In this document: positions 1 to 8,461 of the stretch, one piece after another
How the letters are laid out: each line of letters begins with the position of its first letter
Position numbering within the stretch: position 1 is the stretch's first letter
DNA from: Bacteroidetes bacterium SW_9_63_38
GTDB lineage: Bacteria; Bacteroidota; Rhodothermia; Rhodothermales; Salinibacteraceae
Direction of reading: 5' to 3'
DNA length: 64,000 nt
Assembly (NCBI GenBank): GCA_003022435.1
Contig: PXUA01000001.1
Coordinates: 1 to 64,000, forward strand
Notes under the pieces: generated by a model
The model's input: the letters and a program-made list of their open reading frames with translations, nothing else
Databases searched by the model: none
Told to the model about the DNA's origin: nothing
Made by a program: the position numbers and the translations under genes

Positions 1-384
1 CCGGCCTGCACGGCCGAATCGTCGGGCGTGCACTTTTCCCGTTCGAGTCGTGAGAAAAAATCAGTCGTCCGGCGATTAATCTCATAAGGTCACAGAGATC
101 GGTGCAAACTTATCCACGTATCGGTATTATCATGACTGAATTATTGTGACTGAGTACTAGTGGTGCGTCGCGATTCCCGGGTCGAGTAAAGCGCCAGTTG
201 AGGCATGCCCCCAAACCGCTGGAGGACATCTTCGAGGCGTCGTTTTCAATTCGGCACTCGGCCCCTTCGATTCGACCGACCGCTAGCACCGCGGCGGCCG
301 TTTCGCGTCAGGAGCGGCTGGCAGCCCCGCCGTCGCGCATCGCCCACAGCATCATTGAGACTGAGAAGTAGCCCCTTTCCGGCC
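1..384. other. Upstream region of accA, no gene recognised
   Basis: No convincing coding region. The accA frame is open back to position 205, but that stretch translates to an Arg/Pro-rich sequence unlike any AccA N-terminus, so it is treated as leader. A promoter-like motif shared with two other loci lies at 101-130. If it is a promoter, accA has a leader of about 250 nt. Confidence 0.5.
101..130 (+). promoter_or_regulatory. Shared promoter-like motif upstream of accA
   Basis: The core ACTTATCCA at 108-116 followed by CGTATCGGTA at 117-126 matches 8253-8271 upstream of ilvB with one mismatch over 22 nt (105-126 versus 8250-8271). A looser copy lies at 42226-42246. In the two downstream copies the core is preceded by a TTGACG- or TTTACA-like hexamer. 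Promoter or operator function is inference. Confidence 0.35.
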
Positions 385-1401
385 ATGGCCGACGATGACA
401 AGCATTTGCTGGACTTCGAGAAGCCTCTCGTTGAATTGGAGGAAAAGCTCTCGGAAATGCGGGAGCTCAACGAAGAAACGCAGGACGATCTCTCTAGCGA
501 AATTCGTGCGCTGGAGGAGCGGGTGGGGAAGCTTCGAACCTCCATCTACCGCAACCTCACCCGCTGGCAGCGCGTCCAGATTGCCCGACACCCGAAGCGG
601 CCCTACACGCTCGACTACATCGAGGCGCTGACCGATGACTTCATGGAGCTGCATGGAGACCGGCGGTTCAGCGACGACCGCTCGATCATTGGCGGGCTCG
701 CTCGCTTCAACGGCGGACGGTACGGCTACGAAAATCGCACCATCATGGTGATCGGCCACCAGAAGGGGCGCGATACGAAGGAGCGGAAGTATCGCCGCTT
801 CGGGATGCCCAACCCGGAAGGCTACCGCAAGGCCGAGCGCCTGATGAAGATGGCGGCGAAATTCAACAAACCCATCCTGACCCTCCTCGACACGCCGGGT
901 GCTTATCCCGGAATGGGGGCCGAAGAGCGGGGGCAGGCAGAAGCCATCGCCCACAACTTGTTCGAGATGGCGAAACTGCCCGTCCCCATCGTGGCCGTCA
1001 TCATCGGCGAAGGCGCCTCCGGCGGCGCCATCGGCATTGGGCTCGGGGACCGCATCTTGATGCTCGAAAACGCCTGGTACTCGGTCATCGCCCCCGAAAG
1101 CTGTTCGCAGATTCTCTGGCGTTCGTGGGACCACAAGGAGGACGCCGCGCGTGCCCTGAAGCTCACGGCGCCGGACCTCGTGGACGTAGACGTAATCGAC
1201 GAGATCGTGTCGGAGCCGGTGGGGGGCGCCCATCGCGATCCCGACACGACGTTCGCCTCGGTCGGGCAGGCCATCGCGAATGCCCTCCAGGCCCTCGACG
1301 ACGTGGAGGTGTCCACCCTCCTGGACCGTCGTCTCGAAAAATTCGATGCCCTCGGTGCCTACGAGACGGCCGAGCCAATGGCTCCGGCCTCACACCTGTA
1401 G
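385..1401 (+). CDS. accA: Acetyl-CoA carboxylase carboxyltransferase subunit alpha
   Basis: Cytoplasmic alpha subunit of the carboxyltransferase half of acetyl-CoA carboxylase. With AccD it transfers the carboxyl group from biotin to acetyl-CoA, giving malonyl-CoA for fatty-acid synthesis. The 338-residue protein starts with the usual helical N-terminus ([14 protein letters not shown]), then carries the crotonase-fold carboxyltransferase core, including the family stretches [32 protein letters not shown] and [11 protein letters not shown]. The start at 385 is chosen because homologues begin about here and the in-frame upstream extension is Arg/Pro-rich. accB and accC lie at the other end of the window; accD is not present. 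Identification is very secure, the exact start slightly less so. Confidence 0.95.
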   Translation: MADDDKHLLDFEKPLVELEEKLSEMRELNEETQDDLSSEIRALEERVGKLRTSIYRNLTRWQRVQIARHPKRPYTLDYIEALTDDFMELHGDRRFSDDRSIIGGLARFNGGRYGYENRTIMVIGHQKGRDTKERKYRRFGMPNPEGYRKAERLMKMAAKFNKPILTLLDTPGAYPGMGAEERGQAEAIAHNLFEMAKLPVPIVAVIIGEGASGGAIGIGLGDRILMLENAWYSVIAPESCSQILWRSWDHKEDAARALKLTAPDLVDVDVIDEIVSEPVGGAHRDPDTTFASVGQAIANALQALDDVEVSTLLDRRLEKFDALGAYETAEPMAPASHL

Positions 1402-1434
1402 ATCTCCCCGCTACTCATCCTATTCCTTCGTGCC

Positions 1435-1851
1435 GTGTCGTACGTCTACCCACATCAACACCGCGTCCGGTATCGGGAATGCGACCCGATGGGTGTCGTC
1501 TACCACACGCACTACCTCGATTACTTCGAGGCGGGCCGTACCGAGGCATTGCGCGAGCTGGGCCTGCCCTACCGCTCTCTGGAAGAGAAGGGCATCATTA
1601 TGCCGGTCGTGGAGGCCAACGTCCGCTACCGCGGCCCGGCCCGCTACGACGACCTGCTCGTGGTGAAGGTGGCTTTTGAGACCCCTCCGTCCGTCCGGGT
1701 GCCGATCGACTATACGGTTCATCGCGACGGTGAGGATGAGATTCTCGTGACCGGCCACACGACCCTCTGCTTCATGGATGCGGACCGACGACGCCCCACC
1801 ACGGGCCCCGACATGGTCATCGATACGTTCGAACACGCGCTCTCCGACTGA
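1435..1851 (+). CDS. YbgC/FadM-type acyl-CoA thioesterase
   Basis: Single hot-dog domain of 138 residues starting with GTG. The active-site region DPMGVVYHTHYLDYFEAGR matches the 4HBT/YbgC family signature, in which the Asp is catalytic. Family members hydrolyse short- or medium-chain acyl-CoA thioesters in the cytoplasm; the substrate cannot be read from the sequence. It begins 33 nt after accA on the same strand, so co-transcription with fatty-acid synthesis is likely. A second 4HBT protein is encoded at 25210-25626. Confidence 0.85.
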   Translation: MSYVYPHQHRVRYRECDPMGVVYHTHYLDYFEAGRTEALRELGLPYRSLEEKGIIMPVVEANVRYRGPARYDDLLVVKVAFETPPSVRVPIDYTVHRDGEDEILVTGHTTLCFMDADRRRPTTGPDMVIDTFEHALSD

Positions 1852-1898
1852 TTCTCCCTCGCGTCCCGTTCTGTCCAATGACATTCAGACGCTGAGCC

Positions 1899-3032
1899 GT
1901 GGCCACGCTTCTCTTCCACGACCGCTACCTCGACTACGACTTCGGCCCGGAGCATCCGTTCAGCCCTGTTCGGCAGCAGATGGTCGTGAGCCTGCTTGAC
2001 GCTCTGGGACATCCGGTTGACGCCGCCTCCCCTCCCGTGGCCTCGCGGGGCCACGTGCGCCGGGTGCACAGCGATCAGTTCGTACGCACGGTGGAGGCCG
2101 CCTCCGACGACGGCACCGCTCCAGCACAGGCCTGGGACTACGGGCTCGACACCGGCGACGTGCCCGTCTTCGCGGGCATGGACACTGCCACCCGCGGGCT
2201 CGTCGGCGGCACCCTTCACGGCGCAACCCTTATTGCCGAGGGCACGGCCCACCGCGTCCTTCAACTCGGCGGCGGGCTGCACCACGCCCACCGGGACCGC
2301 GCCTCGGGATTTTGCGTGTACAACGACCTGTCCATCGCCATCGACCAGTTGCGCAATAGTGGTCACCGCGTGGCCTACATCGACATCGACGTGCACCACG
2401 GCGACGGGGTGCAGGCACTTCACTACGACGACCCCGGGGTCCTCACGATCAGCCTGCATGAGTCCGGTCGCTACTTGTTTCCCGGCAGTGGCGCCGTTGA
2501 GGAAATTGGGGCGGACGCCGGCGAAGGATCATCGCTCAACGTTCCCCTGGCTCCACACACCGGACCCGATAGCTACCGCGAGGTGTTCGACCGCGTCGTC
2601 CCGTACGCCCTCAAGCAGTTCGACCCCGACGTGATGGTCGCCCAGTGCGGAGCCGACGCGCACTTTAAGGACCCGCTGGCCGATCTGCTTCTCACCTCTC
2701 AGACCTACGAGTACCTGTTCCAGCAGCTGCTTACGCTGGCGGACGAGCACACTTGCGGGCGACTCCTCTGCACGCTCGGCGGGGGGTACCACCTCGACGC
2801 CGTGAGCCGCATTTGGACCCTACTTGCGCTGGTCGTGCACGACCACGAGCGCCCCTCCGCGCTCCCCGAGGCCTGGCGCGAACGATGGCAGGACCAGATC
2901 AGCGATCCGCTCCCCTCAACCCTCCACGACCCGGAGCCGTCATTCGACGTGACGCGTCGCTCTGCCATCACCGAGAATAATCGTCAGACGAGCAAGCAGG
3001 TACTGGAACTGATGGCGCCGCACTGGTATTAG
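1899..3032 (+). CDS. AcuC-like histone deacetylase family hydrolase
   Basis: A 377-residue arginase/deacetylase-fold enzyme. The zinc and charge-relay elements are visible: GGGLHHAHRDRASGFCVYND around residues 124-143 (catalytic His pair 128-129) and YIDIDVHHGDGVQ at about 160-172 (zinc Asp/His). A LGGGY motif near the end carries the catalytic Tyr. Bacterial members remove acyl groups from small molecules or proteins such as acetyl-CoA synthetase (AcuC); the true substrate here is unknown. GTG start, 47 nt after the thioesterase gene on the same strand. Confidence 0.88.
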   Translation: MATLLFHDRYLDYDFGPEHPFSPVRQQMVVSLLDALGHPVDAASPPVASRGHVRRVHSDQFVRTVEAASDDGTAPAQAWDYGLDTGDVPVFAGMDTATRGLVGGTLHGATLIAEGTAHRVLQLGGGLHHAHRDRASGFCVYNDLSIAIDQLRNSGHRVAYIDIDVHHGDGVQALHYDDPGVLTISLHESGRYLFPGSGAVEEIGADAGEGSSLNVPLAPHTGPDSYREVFDRVVPYALKQFDPDVMVAQCGADAHFKDPLADLLLTSQTYEYLFQQLLTLADEHTCGRLLCTLGGGYHLDAVSRIWTLLALVVHDHERPSALPEAWRERWQDQISDPLPSTLHDPEPSFDVTRRSAITENNRQTSKQVLELMAPHWY

Positions 3033-3165
3033 TGGCCCATTAAACCGAGGATGTCGAGGGCCGCATTGAGAACGATGCCCCGCAGGTGGCCGCCAACGGC
3101 CTGACGGCAATTCATCAGTCGGCTCTTTGCTCGACACGCAAAACTTGATGCATTACTAACCGCTG

Positions 3166-3642
3166 CTACCAAACACTTTCGTCCTGATCGTCGTCCCCCG
3201 ACGGCTCGCGGGACGAGGTCGCCTGACTGTCGTCGGGACGTTCGAGCACGTCAATCCGCACGTCCACGACGCCCTTCTGGATCATCCCGAGCCTCTGTGC
3301 CGCGGCCTTCGACAGGTCGATGATGCGACCGTCCGCGTAGGGGCCGCGATCGTTGATTCGGACCGTCACGGACCTCCCCGTCTTCACTCGCGTCACCCGA
3401 ACACGCGTGTCGAAGGGAAGGCTGGGATGCGCAGCGGTCATCTCGCTGGGATCAAAGGTTTCCCCGTTGGCGGTCGTGCGCCCGGCAAACTTATCCCCGT
3501 AGTAGCTGGCCTCCCCCCGCGTCTGGTCGGGGAGACGGTCGGCCGACTGTCCACTCCCGAGGCAGGCGGTCATCATTGCAAGCAGGCCCACCACGGACGT
3601 GAGCAGGAACAAACGAAGCGACGAGGAGAGCGGAATCGACAT
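3166..3642 (-). CDS. rlpA: RlpA-like septal lipoprotein (double-psi beta-barrel)
   Basis: A 158-residue lipoprotein. The N-terminal hydrophobic segment ends in a lipobox with Cys27 (LLAMMTAC). It is followed by a single RlpA/DPBB domain with the family motifs GEASYYGDKFAGRTTANGE, TAAHPSLPFDTRVRVT, INDRGPYADGRIIDLS and AAAQRLGM. The conserved Glu, His and Asp expected for lytic transglycosylase activity on denuded glycan are present. No SPOR domain follows; the tail is a short acidic region (GDDDQDESVW). It is convergent with the deacetylase gene, and no terminator is obvious in the 133-nt gap. Confidence 0.85.
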   Translation of the reverse strand: MSIPLSSSLRLFLLTSVVGLLAMMTACLGSGQSADRLPDQTRGEASYYGDKFAGRTTANGETFDPSEMTAAHPSLPFDTRVRVTRVKTGRSVTVRINDRGPYADGRIIDLSKAAAQRLGMIQKGVVDVRIDVLERPDDSQATSSREPSGDDDQDESVW

Positions 3643-3945
3643 GAGCCCAAGAAACGTTCAGGTGTGGAGGATTGGGGAAATGACTGATGACTAGCGAATT
3701 CGAAGACTCTGCGTCCGTGGCTATATCCTACACACTCTATATGTCTCTGTGCGTCGGAAGATGCATCCAGGACACGCCGAACGAACTGCACCCGTCACGC
3801 GGAACCAGCGCGTGTCCCCCCATCTAGCCCGTCGCCGTGCTGTTCGCCTCTTCGCCTTTCGTTCTGTTCTCATTCTTACACGCCCCCGACTGCCGAACGC
3901 ACGTCGCCCCTCTTCCGCCTCTCTCCAGACGCTCGTCGACGGCCC
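3643..3945. other. Divergent intergenic region between rlpA and a membrane protein gene
   Basis: About 300 nt separating divergent genes. It must contain promoters for both directions, but no hexamer pair is convincing enough to mark. No ORF, repeat or stable hairpin recognised. Confidence 0.4.
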
Positions 3946-4527
3946 ATGTCTTTATACGAGACTCTCGTGTACGCTGACTTCGTGATCGCCGTCGGACTGC
4001 TCGTCGCCGTCCCGCTGCTTCTCCTGGTCGTCTCCGCGACGCTGCCGCCGGTGCGAGATCGCCTGCTGGTGTACTGGCGCGCGTCGGCACTACTGGGGGT
4101 AACGGTGTACCTCTGGAGCGGGGAGACGCCGATGGGCTTTGCCACCGGCTTTGCGTCGCGAGCCCTCATTCCACTGGCGCTCTGGCGGGGAGATGCCTTC
4201 AAGATTCTCCGCGACCAGCCGATTCCGACCACGCCCGGCTGGCGGGCAGATGCCTTTCGATACTGGCGCGCCATCGCCATTCCGTACTGCGTGTTCGGCC
4301 TCGTGTACATGCTGCCGATTCTGCCCTGCTTCTGGAGCGACGTGACGCCGATGTGTCAGGCCTGGTATCGCCCCCCGCAGCGGTATGCCGCGTGGTTCCA
4401 CCCCGACGTGGACTCGATCTGGCTGGCTCGGTACGGATGGGTGGGCCTGGGCGTCTACGCTGCGTACCTGCTTTCCACGGCTATGCGCCTGCAACGCGAC
4501 CTGATCGAACGCCATCGGTCGTCATGA
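3946..4527 (+). CDS. DUF3177-like integral membrane protein
   Basis: A 193-residue protein with about four or five hydrophobic segments (for example residues 9-31, 43-60, 104-125 and 163-181). The stretch RDRLLVYWRASALLGVTVYL followed by ALIPLALW resembles the DUF3177 family known mainly from cyanobacteria. That assignment is from memory of the family pattern and not certain. Function is unknown. It lies upstream of the CcmF-type gene on the same strand, with a 195-nt gap, so a role near cytochrome assembly is possible but unsupported. Confidence 0.6.
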   Translation: MSLYETLVYADFVIAVGLLVAVPLLLLVVSATLPPVRDRLLVYWRASALLGVTVYLWSGETPMGFATGFASRALIPLALWRGDAFKILRDQPIPTTPGWRADAFRYWRAIAIPYCVFGLVYMLPILPCFWSDVTPMCQAWYRPPQRYAAWFHPDVDSIWLARYGWVGLGVYAAYLLSTAMRLQRDLIERHRSS

Positions 4528-4722
4528 TTGCCTTCTTCCTCTCAATTGTCCCGCTCCGGCTGTCTCCCTTCCCGGGCCCCCCGGCCCGTCCGAAACGTAA
4601 CAGGGCCCCACAATTCCAGGTGAATCGGACGGCCCCGCCGCCCGTGTCCCCGGAACTGAGAAGCGGCCTTCGATTACCAACTCTTCCTTGCGCTCCTCCT
4701 GATTAGTGCCCTCTCGGCCCCT

Positions 4723-7233
4723 ATGCTGGGATCCGTCGGTGACGTGTTGATTCTCGCCGCGTTCGTGGCGTGCGGCCTGTCGGCGTTCGCGTTCTTCCGG
4801 TCGGCCCGCGCCGACGACGCCTCTGCGACCGCCATCCTCTGGAAGCGGCACGGACGCTGGAGCTGGGGGGCGATGTCCCTGGCCGTCGTCGCGGCATCGG
4901 GCGTACTCTGGTATCTCCTCCTCAACCACCAGTACCAGTACGCCTACGTCTACAAGAACTCATCGAGCGACCTGCCGCTCCACTACCTCTTTTCGACCTT
5001 TTGGGCCGGGCAGGAGGGCTCGTTCCTGTTTTGGATCCTGATGATGTGTGGGGTGGGATTCGCCCTCATCGCCTACGTGCAACGGGAATACGAGCGGCAC
5101 GTGATGGCCGTGGTGGGCCTCTGTCAGCTGTTCCTCTTGTCTATGATCGTGGGTCTGCAGTTCGGCCCGCTTGAGATCGGAGCTTCCCCGTTTGTCCCAC
5201 TGGCCGAAAAGTTCACGGACGCCCCGATTTTCCAGCAAAATCCCGGCTTCGTGCCGGCCGACGGACAGGGCCTCAACGACCTGCTCCAAAACCCGTGGAT
5301 GACGATCCACCCACCGTTCCTGTTCATGGGCTTCTCGGCGATGGTGGTGCCGTTTGCCTTCGCCATCGCCGCCCTGTGGCGCCGGAAGTACACCCAGTGG
5401 GTGCGCCCCGCCCTCCCGTGGACCCTCTTCGCCGTCGCCATCCTGGGCGTCGCCATCACGATGGGCGGCTACTGGGCGTACGTCACCCTCTCATTCGGCG
5501 GCTACTGGGCCTGGGATCCCGTCGAAAACTCGTCGCTCGTGCCCTGGATCGTGGGCGTGGCCGCCTTCCACACGATGCTCGTGCAAAAAAAGAGCAGCGC
5601 GGGGCAGAAAGCCTCCCTCCTGCTCTCGATCGCCGCTTACATCCTAGTCATCTACTCGACCTTCCTTACCCGCAGCGGCATCCTAGGCGACGTGTCGGTC
5701 CACTCGTTCGTAGACCTCGGCCTCTACAACCAGCTGCTGCTCTGGATTGGCACTATCGGGGTGTTCGGCGTCGGCCTCTTCATCTACCGATTCAACGAGC
5801 TGCCAGCCCCCGACAAAGAACCGCGCATCCTCTCGCGTGAGTTCATGATCCTGTCGGGGGCCACGCTGCTCTGCACTACCGCCGCGGTGATTATCCTCGG
5901 CACCAGCGCTCCCATTTTCGGCCGGATTTTTCGGGACAACCCCTCGGCCGTGCCCCAGGAGTTTTACAACGAGTGGACCCTCCCGCTGGCCCTGGGCTTC
6001 GTCTTCCTCGCAGGCCTCGGCCAGCTCTTCTGGTGGAATAAGATGGACGTGGAGAGCCTGAACCGGGTGCTCCTCAAACCGGTGGCACTCGCCACGGTGT
6101 GTACGATCGCGGTCTTGATTCTTACCCCGTTTGCAGAGCAGACCATTCTCCTCCCCGCCGATCCGGCCGGAACCACGCGCACAGCCTCGGCGGGTCTCAC
6201 CAGCAGCCTCTCTCAGTTCTGGGCCACCTACGGGCAGGCCCTCCAGCTCTTGCTGCTCCTGTTCGTGAGCTTCTTTGCCCTCTTCGGCAACGGCGCGGTG
6301 CTGTGGCGCGTGCTGCGCGGCAATCCGCGCATGGCGGGCGGGGCCATCGCCCACGTCGGCCTGGCCATCGCCTTTCTCGGCCTCATCGCATCGAGCGGCC
6401 TTGACCGCGCACTGCCTCGGGTGGGCACGACCCCGTCGGCCGACGAAGAGGAGATGCCGCGCGAGAACTTCGTGGTAGCCAAGGGCCAGACCCGCATGGT
6501 CAACGGCTATCGCGTCACGTACGCCGGGAAAACGAAGACCGAGCGTGGACGGGGACAGTACATCATGGACGTAACCGACCCGAAGAACCGCTCCTTCACG
6601 CTTACGCCCGTCGCCTACCAGGGCAGCGGCGACCAGTGGTTCATGCACCCGGACGTGAAGGCCTTCATCGAGAAAGACATTTTTCTGTCGGTGACGCCGA
6701 AGGAGGCCACCGGAATGGGATCGAAGGAGGAGCCGGGCGGCGGGGAATTTCAGCTTTCGCGCGGCGATTCCACGACGCTCGGCGACCGCGAATTCGCCGT
6801 AGCGTTCGACGGCTTCTCGGTCCTCAAGGGACCGAAGCAGATGATGTCGGGACAAAATACACCCATGCCGGATCGCGTGCCGGACGACGCCCAGATGGCT
6901 GTAGGCGCCAACCTGCGCATCACGAACCTCCAGACGGAGGACACCCGCTCCATCATGCCGATCTATATGGTGATGGGCGACAACAGCCAGCAGTACCTTG
7001 AGACCAAAATCCCGGACTGGAACCTGCGGATGTCATTTACGGAAATGAACGCCAGCAACGGCAAGGCCTCCTTTGCCGTGGAGGGCGTCGACGTAATGCC
7101 CGAAAACTGGGTGGTGGTGCAAGCCTACACGAAACCGCTCATTAGTCTTCTTTGGATCGGCATTATCGTCATGACGGTCGGCTTCGTGGTCTCCATCGGC
7201 CGCCGCGTTCAGGACATCCGGTTCCGTCGGTAG
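4723..7233 (+). CDS. ccmF: CcmF/CcsA-type cytochrome c haem lyase
   Basis: An 836-residue polytopic membrane protein of the haem-handling family. The diagnostic tryptophan-rich periplasmic loop is present as GGYWAWDPVENSSLVPWI, with LLQNPWMTIHPPFLFMGF and TRSGILGDVSVHSFVD, the conserved regions around haem-ligand histidines. A large periplasmic domain lies between about residues 560 and 810, before a final transmembrane helix. CcmF attaches haem to the CXXCH motifs of apocytochromes c in the periplasm. No ccmE, ccmG or ccmH gene is adjacent, so the rest of the pathway must be elsewhere. Confidence 0.9.
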   Translation: MLGSVGDVLILAAFVACGLSAFAFFRSARADDASATAILWKRHGRWSWGAMSLAVVAASGVLWYLLLNHQYQYAYVYKNSSSDLPLHYLFSTFWAGQEGSFLFWILMMCGVGFALIAYVQREYERHVMAVVGLCQLFLLSMIVGLQFGPLEIGASPFVPLAEKFTDAPIFQQNPGFVPADGQGLNDLLQNPWMTIHPPFLFMGFSAMVVPFAFAIAALWRRKYTQWVRPALPWTLFAVAILGVAITMGGYWAYVTLSFGGYWAWDPVENSSLVPWIVGVAAFHTMLVQKKSSAGQKASLLLSIAAYILVIYSTFLTRSGILGDVSVHSFVDLGLYNQLLLWIGTIGVFGVGLFIYRFNELPAPDKEPRILSREFMILSGATLLCTTAAVIILGTSAPIFGRIFRDNPSAVPQEFYNEWTLPLALGFVFLAGLGQLFWWNKMDVESLNRVLLKPVALATVCTIAVLILTPFAEQTILLPADPAGTTRTASAGLTSSLSQFWATYGQALQLLLLLFVSFFALFGNGAVLWRVLRGNPRMAGGAIAHVGLAIAFLGLIASSGLDRALPRVGTTPSADEEEMPRENFVVAKGQTRMVNGYRVTYAGKTKTERGRGQYIMDVTDPKNRSFTLTPVAYQGSGDQWFMHPDVKAFIEKDIFLSVTPKEATGMGSKEEPGGGEFQLSRGDSTTLGDREFAVAFDGFSVLKGPKQMMSGQNTPMPDRVPDDAQMAVGANLRITNLQTEDTRSIMPIYMVMGDNSQQYLETKIPDWNLRMSFTEMNASNGKASFAVEGVDVMPENWVVVQAYTKPLISLLWIGIIVMTVGFVVSIGRRVQDIRFRR

Positions 7234-7276
7234 AACGCGCTCACGGTCTGACGTCCTGCGACTGATCTCCTTCCCC

Positions 7277-7729
7277 ATGCTGACTGTCCGCGACCACATC
7301 GATATCGCCGCGTCGGTCGAGAAGGCGTTCGCGTATATGGACGCCCCCGCCCACCAGACAGATATTACTCCCAGCCTTACTCGGTCGTCTCTCGTTGAGC
7401 GGCTTCAGAATGGCGGATCGCGGGCCGCATACACCTACCGTGTCGTCGGCCTTTCCCTTTCCGGGGAGGTCCGCGCCACCGACTACGTGCCGAACGAACG
7501 GATCATCTGGACGATGTCGGGCGCCCTCCAGGGCACAATCCGATGGTACTTTGCGCAAAGCAACACCTCGCACACTCGATTCACGTACGCCGCTACGTAC
7601 GCCCTCCCGGGACCCGCCGTGCTCCATCCCGTACTCACCCCTCTCGTGCGGCGCTACAACGAACGTGAACTGGCACGTCTCCTGCGCAACTTGAAAGCAG
7701 AGTTGGAGAACAGGCCCTCAAACGTGTAG
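7277..7729 (+). CDS. SRPBCC-fold (polyketide cyclase/START-like) protein
   Basis: 150 residues with the opening typical of SRPBCC/Polyketide_cyc2 proteins (VRDHIDIAASVEKAFAYMD), a central beta-rich region (TDYVPNERIIWTMSG) and a C-terminal amphipathic helix. The fold forms a hydrophobic ligand pocket; the ligand is unknown. It follows ccmF by 43 nt on the same strand and may be co-transcribed with it. The next gene downstream is more than 800 nt away. Confidence 0.7.
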   Translation: MLTVRDHIDIAASVEKAFAYMDAPAHQTDITPSLTRSSLVERLQNGGSRAAYTYRVVGLSLSGEVRATDYVPNERIIWTMSGALQGTIRWYFAQSNTSHTRFTYAATYALPGPAVLHPVLTPLVRRYNERELARLLRNLKAELENRPSNV

Positions 7730-7927
7730 ATATCGTAACTTCCTCTTCTTTTCTCGAGCCTGTTGGGAAGGAAAAGATGGAATCTTTTTCGCCCTTCTCG
7801 TCTACAAGGAAGTAAATTTTCGAGATCGTCCCGTTCTCTGGAAAGCCTCCGGACCGGGAGCGCTTTCTTTCGGGTCTTCGGGGGGATCTTCCGCTTTCAG
7901 TTGCCATACATTTCCCGTCCTCTGCAC

Positions 7928-7956
7928 TTGACAGGAAATGCTGCATCCCTTTACGT
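7928..7956 (+). promoter_or_regulatory. Candidate sigma-70-like promoter for the ilv leader
   Basis: A perfect TTGACA at 7928-7933 is followed, after 17 nt, by TTACGT at 7951-7956. The -35 box is exact and the -10 is weak. A start near 7963 would place the leader ORF start at 7994 about 30 nt downstream. Inference from consensus only. Confidence 0.4.
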
Positions 7957-7993
7957 GGGACCATCCTCCGTTACACAACCCTTTGTGCTCGCG

Positions 7994-8272
7994 ATGTGTA
8001 CCACACCCGACCAGACGACCACGTCGGCCTCGGGGGCTTTCGCCCCGACTCGGGGGCGTACGGCGACGAGCACAAGGGCGATCACACTTGAAGGGATTGC
8101 CGATCCGGGACGAGTCCCCCGAGTTACGGGGCTCGTCCTTCTTCTTATTGTTGCGATTCTTCCGGGCTACCGATCCGTGAAAACGTACGTAAACCATTTT
8201 TCCCGAGAGATGCGGACCGCGTACAGCCGCAAGCAAGAAGCGGAGTTTACAAACTTATTCACGTATCGGTAA
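7994..8272 (+). CDS. Candidate ilv leader ORF with Leu/Val/Ile codon run
   Basis: A 92-codon ORF starting ATG at 7994. It opens Thr-rich (MCTTPDQTTTSAS). Codons 46-55 read CTC GTC CTT CTT CTT ATT GTT GCG ATT CTT, that is Leu, Val and Ile in nine of ten positions. This resembles the control-codon run of enterobacterial ilv leader peptides. It could instead be a tiny membrane protein, since the run is also a hydrophobic segment. Against a classical leader: it is long, and the stop lies about 110 nt beyond the codon run. Confidence 0.35.
   Translation: MCTTPDQTTTSASGAFAPTRGRTATSTRAITLEGIADPGRVPRVTGLVLLLIVAILPGYRSVKTYVNHFSREMRTAYSRKQEAEFTNLFTYR
8030..8152 (+). promoter_or_regulatory. Putative transcription attenuator of the ilv cluster
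   Basis: Four segments can pair in exclusive ways. Segment 1:2 is a hairpin TCGGGGGC-TTTC-GCCCCGA at 8030-8048. Segment 2:3 pairs ACTCGGGGG (8048-8056) with CCCCCGAGT (8116-8124), nine perfect base pairs. Segment 3:4 is the terminator at 8108-8138 plus U-rich tail. Forming 2:3 removes the 5' arm of the terminator. The logic is that of amino-acid operon attenuators; folding was done by eye only. Confidence 0.45.
8108..8152 (+). terminator. Rho-independent terminator-like hairpin in the ilvB leader
   Basis: GGACGAG (8108-8114) pairs with CTCGTCC (8132-8138), and CCCC (8116-8119) with GGGG (8128-8131), around a short loop with a single bulged T. The tail TTCTTCTTATTGTT (8139-8152) is U-rich. 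The position inside a leader, some 400 nt before ilvB, favours a regulatory (attenuator) terminator. Confidence 0.5.
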
Positions 8273-8275
8273 CAG
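8246..8275 (+). promoter_or_regulatory. Shared promoter-like motif upstream of ilvB
   Basis: TTTACA at 8246-8251 and TAACAG at 8270-8275 are separated by 18 nt. The intervening ACTTATTCACGTATCGG is nearly identical to the motif at 108-124 before accA, and is related to 42226-42242 before the 94-residue acidic protein gene. It could be a second ilvB promoter downstream of the attenuator. Confidence 0.35.
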
Positions 8276-8280
8276 CCGGC

Positions 8281-8461
8281 GGCCAATCCCTTCACCTCGA
8301 TGACTCCAGGCATCGTGCGTTGCTGAGGGGATTGGCCCCTCCGGAGAGGTTTTTCCCCTCCGACCGATGCCTGCCCCCGTCGAATCATGATGCGAGGTTC
8401 TTGAAGCGTTCGCGAGATCCGAAGCAGATCTCGATGCCTCCTGGGGGCGATGCAGGCATGC
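8281..8461 (+). promoter_or_regulatory. Second block of competing hairpins before ilvB
   Basis: GGCCAATCCC (8281-8290) can pair with GGGATTGGCC (8328-8337). AGGCATCG (8308-8315) can pair with CGATGCCT at either 8365-8372 or 8432-8439, which interleaves with the first stem. A small CCTC/GAGG hairpin (8338-8349) is followed by five T. CGAGATC (8413-8419) pairs with GATCTCG (8427-8433). Such dense exclusive pairing suggests a regulatory leader; no known riboswitch or T-box core is recognised. Confidence 0.4.

Noticed and set aside
205-384. N-terminal extension of accA in the same frame
   Set aside because: Arg/Pro-rich translation with no AccA similarity; the family N-terminus begins at 385.
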